Below are positions 49,385 to 60,911 of a stretch of DNA of 64,000 nt, piece by piece. Both the position numbers and the translations under genes were made by a program. The stretch comes from UBA4085 sp964556755 (GTDB lineage Bacteria; Acidobacteriota; Aminicenantia; Aminicenantales; UBA4085), in the NCBI GenBank assembly GCA_964556755.1, contig CAZKXI010000002.1:186001-250000 (forward strand). The letters are read 5' to 3'. Each line of letters begins with the position of its first letter. The first letter of the stretch is position 1. Below the pieces are notes generated by a model. That model was not told the DNA's origin. It saw only the letters and a program-made list of their open reading frames with translations, and searched no databases.

Positions 49385-51289
49385 ATGAAACGTGCCGCCT
49401 TCATACTGCTGGCCGCGGCGCTTCTGGCGCCTTTGGGTATGGCCCAGGAGCAGGAAACGCGATATGTCAACAACTCGTTCGCCCGTCTCAGCCACCTGAC
49501 GGGAACGGCCTTCATCCAGAGAGCCCAGGATCTCGGCTATGAAGACGCCGAGATCAACTCGCCCATCGCCGAGGGCGACCGGATCGGCACGACCGAAGGC
49601 CGGCTCGAGATCTACCTCGGCAAGCGGATCTATGTCCGCTTGGACGAGAGCTCCAAGATCGACTTCGCCTCTCTCCCCCGCCGCGACAACGCGGTCACCC
49701 GCATCCGCCAGTGGGCCGGCCATATGTACCTCGACGTAGGCGCTTTGGCCAAGGAGAAATCCATCGAGGTCCTGACCGACGACGCCACTTTCTACGTCCT
49801 GGACAGCGGCCTCTACCGGATCGACGTCCGCCCCGACGGCGGCACCGAGATCATGGTCTTCGAGGGCATGGTCGAAGCGGCCGGAGCCGACGGATCCATG
49901 CTGGTCAAGGACTCGCAGCGGATCATGCTGGCCAAAGGCGGCTTCCAGGGCAAGCCGGCGGCCTTCTTCGCGGCCGGGTCCGAGGATGCCTTCGATCGCT
50001 TCAACTCCTCGCGCCTGGCCCTGGTCCGACGCCAGTCGGGACGCGGCTACCTGCCGGAGGAGCTGTCCGACCTCGAGTACGAGCTCGACGAATACGGCGA
50101 CTGGCAGCAGTCGCCCGAGTTCGGCTGGGTCTGGATCCCCCGGGGCATGGGCCCCGATTGGCGCCCCTACTCCTGGGGCCGCTGGACCTGGATCCCCATG
50201 GCCGGCTGGGTCTGGATTCCCGGCGAGCCCTGGGGCTGGGGTCCCTTCCACTACGGCCGCTGGCACTGGAGCCTCGGCTGGGGCTGGCACTGGATTCCCA
50301 TGGGGATCTGGGGCCCGGCCTGGGTGGATTGGTGGTGGGGCTACGACTACTGGGGCTGGGCTCCCCTGAGCTATTGGGGCTACCCCGGGGTCCTCTACAA
50401 TAATCGCTACTGGGGCCGAGGCTGGCAGGGCGAATATCCCCGTTCCTCGCGGGCCATCACCGTCATCCGCAAGGATCAGCTCCGCGCGCCCGACATTCGC
50501 AAGGTCGCGGTCAATCCCGAGTCGCTCAAGGACGTCGGCAGGATCACCATGTCCGGCAAGATGCCCGACGTGCGACCCGGCTCGCCCAGCCGGATCTCGA
50601 CGGAGCCTTTGAAAGGCGCCGGCGGCGGAGTCATTCTCCGCCAAGGCGGGGCCGGGACCGCCAATGAAGGCGCGTCCCGACAGGGCGGCAGGGTCATCCG
50701 CGAGACGGGAAGCTCCGCCTCCGGCGGCCAGCCGGCCGGTGGCCGGATCTCCGACAACAGATCGGGCGCCGGGCCGGGCCAGGCCGACAAGCCGACGACG
50801 GCCAAGTCCGGTGAAGGAGCGGCCGTCAAGAAGGGCGAGTCCCAGCAGGGCCAGCCGCCCGCCGCCGCGGGCAAGACCTCCGGCGAGCGGCAGATCCGCC
50901 GGTATGAAAGCGCGGCCGGATCGGGCTCTTCGATCCGGTCCTACGCCCCCGGCTCAGGCTACGGCTACCCGTCCTCCCCGTCCATCACCCGGGAGAGCGC
51001 CGGCCGGGGCTCCTCGGGCTCGGTGCTTGGAAACATCTATCGCCGCATCCAAAGCGGGCGGTCCGGCTCCTCGGTCCGGAGCGGATCCTCCTCGAGCGGC
51101 TCGTCCTCGAGCCGCTCGTCCTCCCGCGGGACGGTCTCGCGCGGCTCCTCCTCCAGCGGCTCCTCGTCCAGGAGCGGCGGATCGCCCCGGACCTCGTCGG
51201 GCGGCTCCCGCGGCTCCGGAGGGAGCTCGCGGTCCGGCTCTTCCGGCGGCTCGCGGAGCTCCGGGGGCGGCGCAAGCCGTCACCGTTAA
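49385..51289 (+). CDS. Secreted FecR-like / DUF6600 protein with Trp-rich repeats and Ser/Arg/Gly tail
   Basis: A 634-residue exported protein. A signal peptide ends near LAPLGMAQ. A FecR-like beta region (about 45-160) reads EGDRIGTTEGRLEIYLGKRIYVRLDESSKIDF. Residues 238-351 hold 26 Trp in about 114 positions with GWxWIP-type repeats, as in DUF6600. The last 250 residues are low complexity, first Gly/Ser/Ala/Lys, then almost pure Ser, Gly and Arg. The Trp motif probably forms stacked beta blades and may bind wall or sugar polymers; this is inferred. It has no known partner here. A strong terminator follows immediately. Confidence 0.88.
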   Translation: MKRAAFILLAAALLAPLGMAQEQETRYVNNSFARLSHLTGTAFIQRAQDLGYEDAEINSPIAEGDRIGTTEGRLEIYLGKRIYVRLDESSKIDFASLPRRDNAVTRIRQWAGHMYLDVGALAKEKSIEVLTDDATFYVLDSGLYRIDVRPDGGTEIMVFEGMVEAAGADGSMLVKDSQRIMLAKGGFQGKPAAFFAAGSEDAFDRFNSSRLALVRRQSGRGYLPEELSDLEYELDEYGDWQQSPEFGWVWIPRGMGPDWRPYSWGRWTWIPMAGWVWIPGEPWGWGPFHYGRWHWSLGWGWHWIPMGIWGPAWVDWWWGYDYWGWAPLSYWGYPGVLYNNRYWGRGWQGEYPRSSRAITVIRKDQLRAPDIRKVAVNPESLKDVGRITMSGKMPDVRPGSPSRISTEPLKGAGGGVILRQGGAGTANEGASRQGGRVIRETGSSASGGQPAGGRISDNRSGAGPGQADKPTTAKSGEGAAVKKGESQQGQPPAAAGKTSGERQIRRYESAAGSGSSIRSYAPGSGYGYPSSPSITRESAGRGSSGSVLGNIYRRIQSGRSGSSVRSGSSSSGSSSSRSSSRGTVSRGSSSSGSSSRSGGSPRTSSGGSRGSGGSSRSGSSGGSRSSGGGASRHR

Positions 51290-51308
51290 TCCCTTCCCGT
51301 CATCCCCA

Positions 51309-51340
51309 GGGAAGCGGCCTTTGCCGCTTCCCTTTTTTTT
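51309..51340 (+). terminator. Strong rho-independent terminator
   Basis: GGGAAGCGGC (51309-51318) pairs perfectly with GCCGCTTCCC (51323-51332) over a 4-nt loop, followed by eight T. It ends the Trp-rich gene, and its A-rich mirror side may also stop the convergent penicillin-binding-protein gene. Confidence 0.96.
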
Positions 51341-51393
51341 CGCCCAATTTTCGGGAAATCAGGGGGTTCGGGCGGCGGCCAATGGCGGGCTGG

Positions 51394-53820
51394 CTAGGGG
51401 CGGTGCCCCTCGCTGCTCTCGGAGTCGCCGTCGTAGTCGAGCACCAGGAGGTGGTCCTCGAGCGAGCAGAACCGCATCGGCTCGGTCCCCTCGAGGAAGG
51501 CCTCCATGAATCGCCAGCGACAGAAGGAGGCCGGGCGCAGGCCGGTCTTGCGGTCGATGGCCTCGAAGATGATCCCGGTGGGGACGGCAAACTCCTCGGG
51601 CTTGACCTCGGATTTGGCGGCTTCGGCCCTCTTCTTCTCGGCCGCGATGACATCGCTGAAGAAGCCCCGCCAGATCGGCAGGGCGGCCAGGGCGCCCTCT
51701 TCGCCGGGGCCCAGCGGGCGATTGTCGTCATTGCCGACCCAGACGCCGGCGCAGAGAGAGGGCGAGAAGCCGATGAACCAGGCGTCGGTGTACTTGTCGG
51801 TGGTGCCCGTCTTGCCGCCCAGGGGCTTGTCGGGCAGAAGAACGGAGGCCCCGCGGCCCGTGCCCCGCTCGACCACGCCCTCCAGGATATAGGTCATGAT
51901 ATAGGCCGTTTGAGGCGAGATGACGTCCTCCGACTCGACCTTGCTCTCCTCCAGGAGGTTGCCGTCGCGGTCCTCGATCTTGAGGATGAAGGAAGGCTTG
52001 ACCCGGACGCCCCGGTTGGGGAAGACCGAGTAGGCCGAGACCATCTCGATCAGCCGCATCTCGAAGGTGCCCAGGGCCAGGGACAAGTACGGATAGAGGG
52101 TGGTGCTCAGCCCGAAGCGCTTGCAGTAGTCCACCCCGGTCTGGGGCGTGATCTGGTCGAGGATCGCGGCCGTCGGCACGTTGCGCGATTCCTCCAAGGC
52201 CCAGCGCAGGGTGATCATGCCCTTGAACTGCCGGTCGTAGTTCTTGGGCGTCCAGGTCGTGCGCGACCATTTGTCCTGGAAGTCCATGGGCCGGTCCTCG
52301 ATCCGGGAGGCGGCCGTGAAGCCGTTGTCCAAGGCAGCCGTGTACAGGATCGGCTTGATCGAAGAGCCCGCTTGGCGGGCCGTCTGGGTGACCCGGTTCA
52401 GCTGGCTTCGGGCGAAGGAGTAGCCGCCGACCATGGCCTTGATCTGGCCGGTCTGCGGCTCGATGGCGACAAAGGCCGCTTCGGACAGCGGCTCCTGGTC
52501 CAACGACACCTGGAGCTCCTTCTTGGTCTCGTCCTTGCTCTTGATTCGGACGGGGACGACGTGGCCGGCTTTCAGAATCTGGTCGAGCGAACGGACCTTG
52601 GTCCAGGCGATATCGTCGTTGCGCATCCGGCCGGCATAGGTCTTGACCCGGACCTTGGCCTCGGTCTTGGTCACCGACAGGACGACAGCTTCGACCACGT
52701 CGCCGACCTCGACCCTGGGCGACGCCCAGGACTTCAGCCAGTAGTCCTCCAGGGTCCGGCCGCTGGTCTGGAAGTCCTTGTCCTCGGTCAGGAGCCTCTT
52801 GTCCTTGCGCCAGCCGCGCCGCTTGTCGAGGTTGCGCAGCCCCTGCCGCAGCGCGGTCTCGGCCGCTACTTGAGCGTCTACGTTGAGGGTGGTATAGACC
52901 TTCATCCCGCCCCGATACAGGGCATCCTCCCCATAGACCTCGACGATATAGCGGCGGACCTCCTCGAAGAAGGTGGCCCCGAAGTCCGCGTCGCTCCGGC
53001 CCAGAGGAAGGACGCCCAGCGGCTTCTTGCGGGCGGCTTCAGCCCGGGCCTCGTCCAGGTAGCCTTCCTCGACCATGCGGCCCAGGACGTGGTTGCGGCG
53101 GTTCAAGGTCAAGTCGGCGGCGTTGTAGGGGGAGTAGCGGGATGGGCCCCGGAAGATGCCGGCGATCATGGCCCCTTCCTCCAGGGAAAGATCGGAGACG
53201 CTCTTGCCGAAGAACAGATGGGCCGCCGACTCGATGCCGTAGGCCCCATGCCCCAGGTTGAACTGGTTGCAGTACATCTCGAAGATCTTCTCTTTGGAGT
53301 ACCGCTTCTCGATCTGGATGGCCAGGACCCATTCGACCAGCTTGCGGTGGATGGTCTGCTGGCGATAGAGGAAATACTCCCGGGCCAGCTGCTGGGTGAT
53401 GGTCGAGCCGCCCTCCAGCTTGCTGCCGCCGAAGACGTGCCAGATATTCTGCCAGATGGCCCGGATAAAGCCCCGAACATCGACTCCGCTGTGCTTGAAG
53501 AAGCGGGGGTCCTCGGTGGCCAGGATGGCCTGCTTCAGCGTCTCCGGGATCTTGTCGTAGGCCACCAGGATGCGCTTCTCGGGGCCGATCTCCTTGACCA
53601 CCCGGCCGTCGTCGGCGAGGACGGAAGTGGTCAGGCTGGGCGTCAGATTCTCGATCTCGGCCACGTCGGGCAGGCCCTGCTTGACGGCGATGTAGGTGCC
53701 GAGCAGCCCGCCGAGCAGGATGGCGGTGGAGAAGCCCAGCCCGATCAGCAGGTGGCGCAGGAGCTTCCGGCCGTCGGTCGGGACGATGCGGATCTTCCAG
53801 AGCTTCTTGGCGGCGGACAT
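51394..53820 (-). CDS. Class A penicillin-binding protein (PBP1A-like)
   Basis: The protein has 808 residues. A short cytoplasmic part and one membrane helix (LLIGLGFSTAILLGGLLGTYIA) are followed by a GT51 glycosyltransferase domain (about 60-240: ATEDPRFFKHSGVD, EGGSTITQQLAREYF, NLGHGAYGIESAA). An OB-type domain follows, then a transpeptidase domain with SSIK (in QAGSSIKP), SRN and KTGT. It polymerises and crosslinks peptidoglycan. An upstream TTG start (53829) is in frame but lies right after the -10 box, so ATG 53820 is the only start that could be transcribed. The gene overlaps the tmk 3' end by promoter, not by coding sequence. Confidence 0.96.
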   Translation of the reverse strand: MSAAKKLWKIRIVPTDGRKLLRHLLIGLGFSTAILLGGLLGTYIAVKQGLPDVAEIENLTPSLTTSVLADDGRVVKEIGPEKRILVAYDKIPETLKQAILATEDPRFFKHSGVDVRGFIRAIWQNIWHVFGGSKLEGGSTITQQLAREYFLYRQQTIHRKLVEWVLAIQIEKRYSKEKIFEMYCNQFNLGHGAYGIESAAHLFFGKSVSDLSLEEGAMIAGIFRGPSRYSPYNAADLTLNRRNHVLGRMVEEGYLDEARAEAARKKPLGVLPLGRSDADFGATFFEEVRRYIVEVYGEDALYRGGMKVYTTLNVDAQVAAETALRQGLRNLDKRRGWRKDKRLLTEDKDFQTSGRTLEDYWLKSWASPRVEVGDVVEAVVLSVTKTEAKVRVKTYAGRMRNDDIAWTKVRSLDQILKAGHVVPVRIKSKDETKKELQVSLDQEPLSEAAFVAIEPQTGQIKAMVGGYSFARSQLNRVTQTARQAGSSIKPILYTAALDNGFTAASRIEDRPMDFQDKWSRTTWTPKNYDRQFKGMITLRWALEESRNVPTAAILDQITPQTGVDYCKRFGLSTTLYPYLSLALGTFEMRLIEMVSAYSVFPNRGVRVKPSFILKIEDRDGNLLEESKVESEDVISPQTAYIMTYILEGVVERGTGRGASVLLPDKPLGGKTGTTDKYTDAWFIGFSPSLCAGVWVGNDDNRPLGPGEEGALAALPIWRGFFSDVIAAEKKRAEAAKSEVKPEEFAVPTGIIFEAIDRKTGLRPASFCRWRFMEAFLEGTEPMRFCSLEDHLLVLDYDGDSESSEGHRP

Positions 53821-53828
53821 GATGCCCA

Positions 53829-53856
53829 ACTATAGCAGAGGGCCCGCTTTTTTCAA
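53829..53856 (-). promoter_or_regulatory. Promoter of the PBP gene (near-leaderless)
   Basis: On the minus strand: TTGAAA (53856-53851), a 16-bp spacer and TATAGT (53834-53829). Only 8 bp separate the -10 from the ATG at 53820, so transcription should begin at or next to the start codon. The -35 is inside the 3' end of tmk. Confidence 0.65.
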
Positions 53857-54435
53857 GACCCGGGCCAGGATCTCGTCTCCCAGATCGCGCCGCTCCCGCC
53901 CCGCGTCCAGGTGGATCACGCGCGGTCCCCGAAAGGAGAGGAAGAGGCGCCGCACCCTCCCCAGGTAGCCTTCCCTCTCAAAGAGCAGGTCCCGGCTCCC
54001 CCGCCCCTCGATCCGACCCAGGCCCTCCCGAGCCGGTAAATCCAGGACAAAGACCAGGTCCGGGCGCGGGGCGAAGCGCTCGTTGGCCTTCCGGATGGCC
54101 TCGGGGTCAAGGCCTTTGGCTCCCTGATAGGCGACCGTGGAGAAGTAGTACCGGTCCAGGACGACGATCCGTCCCCGGGATAAGGCCGGCCGGATGATCC
54201 GAGCGACATGCTCGCTGCGGTCCCGCAGGAAAAGGTCCAGCTCCTCGGCCGGGGTCAGGGATCCGGCCCGCCGGGCCGCCCGCCTGATCTCCCGGCCGTA
54301 GCGGCCCCGGGTCGGCTCGGCCGAGGCGGTGACGGCCCATCCGCGGCGGCGAAGGCGGCGGACGAGAGCGGCCGCCTGGGTCGATTTGCCCGTCCCGTCG
54401 ATGCCTTCCAGGACGATCAGAAGACCTTTTCTCAT
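53830..54435 (-). CDS. tmk: Thymidylate kinase (dTMP kinase)
   Basis: A 201-residue protein with P-loop GIDGTGKST, EPTRGRYGREIRR, the DRSEHV helix and the DRYYFSTVAYQG dTMP-binding motif, and the LID stretch GRGSRDLLFEREGYL. It phosphorylates dTMP to dTDP in DNA precursor synthesis. The protein is slightly short but complete. An in-frame extension upstream reads as antisense of degP promoter sequence and is not coding. A near-leaderless promoter lies 8 bp before the ATG. It is followed immediately by the PBP gene on the same strand. Confidence 0.94.
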   Translation of the reverse strand: MRKGLLIVLEGIDGTGKSTQAAALVRRLRRRGWAVTASAEPTRGRYGREIRRAARRAGSLTPAEELDLFLRDRSEHVARIIRPALSRGRIVVLDRYYFSTVAYQGAKGLDPEAIRKANERFAPRPDLVFVLDLPAREGLGRIEGRGSRDLLFEREGYLGRVRRLFLSFRGPRVIHLDAGRERRDLGDEILARVLKKAGPLL

Positions 54436-54443
54436 GGCCCCTC

Positions 54444-54472
54444 ATCTTAGACCCGGCCGCCCGCAAATGCAA
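54444..54472 (-). promoter_or_regulatory. Promoter of tmk (near-leaderless)
   Basis: On the minus strand: TTGCAT (54472-54467), a 17-bp spacer and TAAGAT (54449-54444), 8 bp before the ATG at 54435. No Shine-Dalgarno is visible. Confidence 0.6.
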
Positions 54473-54504
54473 CGCTCGACGGCCTTTCCGAGTTGGAACC
54501 ATGT

Positions 54505-54534
54505 TTGAAAAAGGCGTCCGTTCTGTGCTATTCT
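54505..54534 (+). promoter_or_regulatory. Promoter of the DegP-like gene
   Basis: TTGAAA (54505-54510), an 18-bp spacer and TATTCT (54529-54534). An in-frame ATG at 54501 lies inside this promoter, so the start at 54591 with GTGGAGG is correct. Confidence 0.55.
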
Positions 54535-54590
54535 GGGCGCTCCGGAACAGCAGAAAACGGGCATCCAAGACGGAACGTGGAGGATCATCG

Positions 54591-56075
54591 ATGAAGAAAG
54601 CCGTGTGGATCTCCTTGGCCAGCTTCGCTTTAGGCATCCTGGCCGCGGGATATATCTTTGTCTTCCTGCCCGAGCATAAAGCGTCGGCCTTGACGGCCGG
54701 CTCGGCCGGATCCGGGACGGGGCTGTTCGCCCAGACGACCGACTTGAAGCCCGAGCTGGACTTCGTCAAGATTACCGAGAAGGTCGGCCCGGCCGTCGTC
54801 AAGGTCGAGTCGGTGCGCGTCGAGAAGGCCTCCCAAGGCTCGTTCTCCGACGGCTCGCCGATGGACGAGTTCTGGAACAGGTTCTTCGACCAGCCCACGC
54901 CCCGCCAACAGGACCGCAAGGCGACCGTCCAAGGGACGGGCTTTCTGGTCAGCCCCGACGGCTACATCATCACCAACAACCACTTGGTCGAAGGCTCGAC
55001 CAAGACGACGGTGGCCATGGTCTCCGAGGAGACCTACACGGCCAAGATCGTGGGCACGGACCCCAAAAGCGACCTGGCCTTGATCAAGATCGAGATCAAG
55101 GGCGCCCCCTTCGTCGAGCTGGGCGACTCGGCCCTGGCCCGGGTCGGTGAATGGGTCCTGGCCATCGGCAACCCCCTGGGCATGGAGCACACCGTGACGG
55201 CCGGCATCGTCAGCGCCAAGGGGCGCCAGCTGGGCGGCGTCAACGAGATCACCTACCAGGACTACATCCAGACCGACGCGGCCATCAACCGGGGCAACTC
55301 GGGCGGGCCGCTGGTCAACCTCAAGGGCGAGGTCATCGGCATCAACAGCATCATCATGGCCCCGACCGGCGGCAACATCGGCATCGGCTTCGCCATCCCC
55401 TCCAACCTGGCCAAGAAGGTCGTCCAGCAGCTCAAGGACAAGGGCAAGGTCGTCCGCGGCTACCTGGGCATCGTCCCGGCCGCCATCGACGACGACACCC
55501 GTGAGGCCCTCAAGCTGAAGGACAAGAAGGGCGCCCTCATCAGCTCCGTAGCCGCGGACACTCCGGCCGCCAAGGCCGGCTTGAAGCCCTACGACGTCGT
55601 CACCGAGATCAACGGCCAGAAGGTCGTCAGCGACAACGACCTGCGCTTCAAGATCGCCGACATCGCCCCCGGCAGCAAGATCGCCATCAAGGTCATCCGC
55701 GACGGCCAAGTCCAGACCATCACGGCCACCGTGGCCGAGCTGACCGACGAGACGCCGGCGGCGGCCGCGGCCAAGTCGGGCCGGGAAGCGGGGATCGAGG
55801 TCACCGAGATGACCCAGGCCCTGGCCCGCCGCTACGGCTACCGGACCCGCGACTGCCTGGTCGTCACCGACGTGGCCCAGGGCAGCGACGCCGAGCGCAA
55901 GGGACTGGAGGCGGGCGATCTGATCCTGGAGGTCAACCGGATCAAGGTCACATCCGCCGCCCAGTGGCAGCAGATCCTGGATAAGGCCGCGGCCGGGAGC
56001 CCCCTGCTCCTGTCCTGCCGCCGGGAGAGCGGCGGCCAGTCCCAGGACTTCATCATCACCTTGAGAGTCCAGTGA
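54591..56075 (+). CDS. DegP/HtrA-family periplasmic serine protease
   Basis: This 494-residue envelope protease has an N-terminal membrane or signal helix (AVWISLASFALGILAAGYIFVFL). A trypsin-like domain carries His in TNNHLVEG, Asp in PKSDLALIKI and Ser in GNSGGPL. Two PDZ domains follow, the first near residues 290-380 (RGYLGIVPAAI), the second at about 410-490. It degrades or refolds damaged periplasmic proteins. TNNHL replaces the usual TNNHV next to the catalytic His, a conservative change. DapF begins 1 bp after its stop from a TTG. Confidence 0.95.
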   Translation: MKKAVWISLASFALGILAAGYIFVFLPEHKASALTAGSAGSGTGLFAQTTDLKPELDFVKITEKVGPAVVKVESVRVEKASQGSFSDGSPMDEFWNRFFDQPTPRQQDRKATVQGTGFLVSPDGYIITNNHLVEGSTKTTVAMVSEETYTAKIVGTDPKSDLALIKIEIKGAPFVELGDSALARVGEWVLAIGNPLGMEHTVTAGIVSAKGRQLGGVNEITYQDYIQTDAAINRGNSGGPLVNLKGEVIGINSIIMAPTGGNIGIGFAIPSNLAKKVVQQLKDKGKVVRGYLGIVPAAIDDDTREALKLKDKKGALISSVAADTPAAKAGLKPYDVVTEINGQKVVSDNDLRFKIADIAPGSKIAIKVIRDGQVQTITATVAELTDETPAAAAAKSGREAGIEVTEMTQALARRYGYRTRDCLVVTDVAQGSDAERKGLEAGDLILEVNRIKVTSAAQWQQILDKAAAGSPLLLSCRRESGGQSQDFIITLRVQ

Positions 56076-56076
56076 T

Positions 56077-56922
56077 TTGAGGCTCGTCAAGTACCACGGC
56101 CTGGGCAACGACTTCCTGATCGTCGATCGGGACGAGATCGGCCCGGAGGCCGATCCGGGCGGGCTGGCCCGGCGCTTGTGCGAGAGGCATACCGGGCCCG
56201 GGGCGGACGGCTTGGTCGTCCTGGACGCCGCGGCCCCGGCCGGAGGCGACCTCGCCTTCCGCATCTTCAACGCGGACGGCTCCGAGGCCGAGATCTCGGG
56301 CAACGGCATCCGCTGCGCGGCCGCCCATCTGTTCGCCTCGGGCCGGGTCCCCGGCCCCGCGGTCAGCCTGGCCACGGCCGCCGGGATCCGCCGGCTGGAG
56401 ATCGTCTCCCGCCAGGGAGGGACCTTCCTCCTGCGGACGGAGATGGGCGTGCCGCGGCTGGATCCGGCCGCCGTCCCGTTTGACGACGGGCGCCTCCACG
56501 CGCGAATCATCGACTACCCCTTGCCGATCAGCGGCAAGATCCATCTCGTCACCTGCCTGTCCATGGGCAACCCCCACTGCGGGCTCTTCTTCGACCATCT
56601 TCCCGGGCGCCTGGAGTGGCAGCCGGCCGGCGCCCTGATCGAGAGCCACCCCTTCTTTCCCCGCCGGACCAACGTGGAGTTCATCCGGGTCAGCGGGCGG
56701 AGCGAGATCGAGGTGCTCTTCTGGGAGCGCGGCGTCGGGGAGACTTTGGCCTCGGGCAGCGGGGCCTGCGCCGCCGCCGCCGCGGCCATGCTCAAGGGCT
56801 ATGTCGACCGCTCCGTCCGGGTCCGGACCGGTCTGGGCTCGCTCCTGGTCGAGTGGCCCGACGAGACCTCGCCCGTCTTCCAGACGGGCCCGGCCGAAGC
56901 CGTCTACGCCGCCGAGATCTGA
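56077..56922 (+). CDS. dapF: Diaminopimelate epimerase
   Basis: A 281-residue DapF: KYHGLGNDFLIVD at the N-terminus, FNADGSEAEISGNGIRC with the first catalytic Cys80, MGNPHCGLF, and ASGSGAC with the second catalytic Cys231. It interconverts LL- and meso-diaminopimelate for lysine and peptidoglycan. The start is a TTG one base after the degP stop, and no good Shine-Dalgarno is present, so translation probably depends on coupling with degP. Other lysine-pathway genes are absent. A hairpin CCGGGC/GCCCGG (about 56936-56954) with a T-rich loop ends the convergent pair dapF/thiL. Confidence 0.95.
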   Translation: MRLVKYHGLGNDFLIVDRDEIGPEADPGGLARRLCERHTGPGADGLVVLDAAAPAGGDLAFRIFNADGSEAEISGNGIRCAAAHLFASGRVPGPAVSLATAAGIRRLEIVSRQGGTFLLRTEMGVPRLDPAAVPFDDGRLHARIIDYPLPISGKIHLVTCLSMGNPHCGLFFDHLPGRLEWQPAGALIESHPFFPRRTNVEFIRVSGRSEIEVLFWERGVGETLASGSGACAAAAAAMLKGYVDRSVRVRTGLGSLLVEWPDETSPVFQTGPAEAVYAAEI

Positions 56923-56941
56923 TCGGGAGAAGCCGGGCTTT

Positions 56942-57927
56942 TTAGGCCCGGAAGTGCTCGTAACCCCCGGCCGCCAGGGGAAGGCGCGTTCCCCCCTCCG
57001 CCACGGCCCAAAGCCCCCGCCGGGAGAGGATGCGGCCGATGAGGGCGACGGCGTGACGCCGGCGGACCTTCTCCAGCAGGCGCCGGTTGCGCTCCGTCGG
57101 ACGGACGGTGAAGAGGAGCTCGAAGTCCTCTCCCCCGTTCAAGGCGTAATCAAGGGTCTTCCTCGGGGCCAGTCGGGCCAGGGACGCGGAGATCGGGATG
57201 CGGGCGGGCTCGATCTCGGCCCCCGCTCGGCTCTCCCGGCAGAGGTGGGCCAGATCGACGGACAGGCCGTCGCTGACGTCGATCATGGCCGAAGGCAGCC
57301 CCAACCGGGCCAGATCCAGCCCCAGCTCGACCCGGGGCGAAGGATTGAGGAAAGCCCGCCGGGGCCCGGCCGCGCCCTTCATCCCATCCCGGCCGGATTC
57401 CATCAGGGCCAAGCCCAGGGCCGCGTCGCCCAAGGAGCCCGAGACGCAGATCCAATCGCCCGGCTTGGCGCCGCCGCGTCCGACGGCCCGGTCCGCCCTG
57501 GCCAGGACGGTCACCGAGACGAAGATCTCGCGGGAGGCGGTGAGGTCCCCCCCGACCAGGTCGACGCCCTGCTCGCGGGCCATGGACCGGAAGCCGCGCA
57601 GGAACCCCCGGACCCAGGGCATCTCCAGGTCGGGCGGCAGGCCCAGTCCCAGCAAAGCCAGGGCCGGGCGCGCCCCCATGGCCGCCGCGTCGCTGAGGTT
57701 GACGGCCAGGCTCTTGCGCCCGACGAAGAAAGGCGGCTGGAGGCGTCGCCGGAAGTCGACGTCCTCGACCAGAAGGTCTTTGGTCAGGATCCAGGGCCGC
57801 TTCCCGGGCCGGACGACGGCCGCATCATCCCCTATCCCCCGCACCACATCGGGCCGGAGGGGCGGGAAGAGCCGCCGGATGATCCGGACGATCTCCCGCT
57901 CGCCCGTAGCCCCAACGGTGGCTCCGC

Positions 57928-57931
<4 letters not shown>
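56942..57931 (-). CDS. thiL: Thiamine-monophosphate kinase
   Basis: The 329-residue protein has the AIR-synthase/ThiL fold: GIGDDAAVV near residue 33, TKDLLVEDVDFRR, NLSDAAAMGA, the metal/ATP loop VGGDLT, MIDVSDGLSVDLAHL and LNGGEDFELLF. It makes thiamine diphosphate from the monophosphate. Its ATG overlaps the lon stop (ATGA), so it is the distal gene of an hsp20-lon-thiL operon, an unusual pairing of a vitamin gene with proteostasis genes. No other thi genes are in view. Confidence 0.95.
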
Positions 57932-60340
<2,409 letters not shown>

Positions 60341-60348
<8 letters not shown>

Positions 60349-60814
60349 TCGATTCTCCATGGGATTCGCCGGGCCGGTCGATGGGGACGACCTTGTCCCG
60401 GGCCGGGCCGGCGGCGGCCTTGGGCATGACGATGGTCAGGACGCCGTTCTCCAGGACCGCCGTCGCCTTGTCGGTCTCCACGGCGCAGGGCAGATCCAGG
60501 GCCCGGCGGAACAGCCCCGACTCGCGCTCCAGGCGCAGGTACGAGGCCCGGGTGCCCGAGAGGTCCTCCCGCTTCAGGCCGCGGATCTCGATCTGGCTGG
60601 CGTCGAGCGAGATGCGCAGATCGGCCGCCTCGATCCCGGGCACTTCGGCCTCGACGACGATGGTCCGCTCGGTCTCGAGGACATCCAGCGGCAGGGCCCA
60701 GGCCCCGTCCAGGCCCAGGAGCTCCGAGCGCTCCGAGAGGGCCTGGCAGACCAGGCGCTGGATCTCCCCCTCGATCCGCTGGCCGCGGGTGACGGGCTTG
60801 ATGCGTTTGATCAT
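60341..60814 (-). CDS. Small heat shock protein (Hsp20/alpha-crystallin)
   Basis: The 157-residue protein has an alpha-crystallin domain: VEAEVPGIEAADLRISLDASQIEIRG, RLERESGLFRRALDLPCAVETDKATAVLENGVLTIVMPK, with the FRRxxxLP and GVLxIxxPK family motifs. It holds unfolding proteins for refolding or for Lon. The ATG at 60814 follows AAGGGAGACGTCC; 29 in-frame residues upstream are not family-like. Its stop overlaps lon by 8 bp, which ties a holdase directly to a protease in one transcript. Confidence 0.93.
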
Positions 60815-60911
60815 GGACGTCTCCCTTTGCGCTCCCCCCGCGGCCGGCCGCGGCGGGAAGCCAAGACGCAGGAAGATAAGGCGCGGAGGCGGGTTTGTCA
60901 AACCCGGCCGT

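Noticed and set aside
56932..56956. A rho-independent terminator between dapF and thiL
   Set aside because: A CCGGGC/GCCCGG hairpin exists, but the T run is in the loop rather than after the stem, so it is noted only as a hairpin.
60349..60360. An ATG four codons upstream of the chosen lon start
   Set aside because: The later ATG has GGAG at the proper distance; the earlier one does not. The difference is minor.
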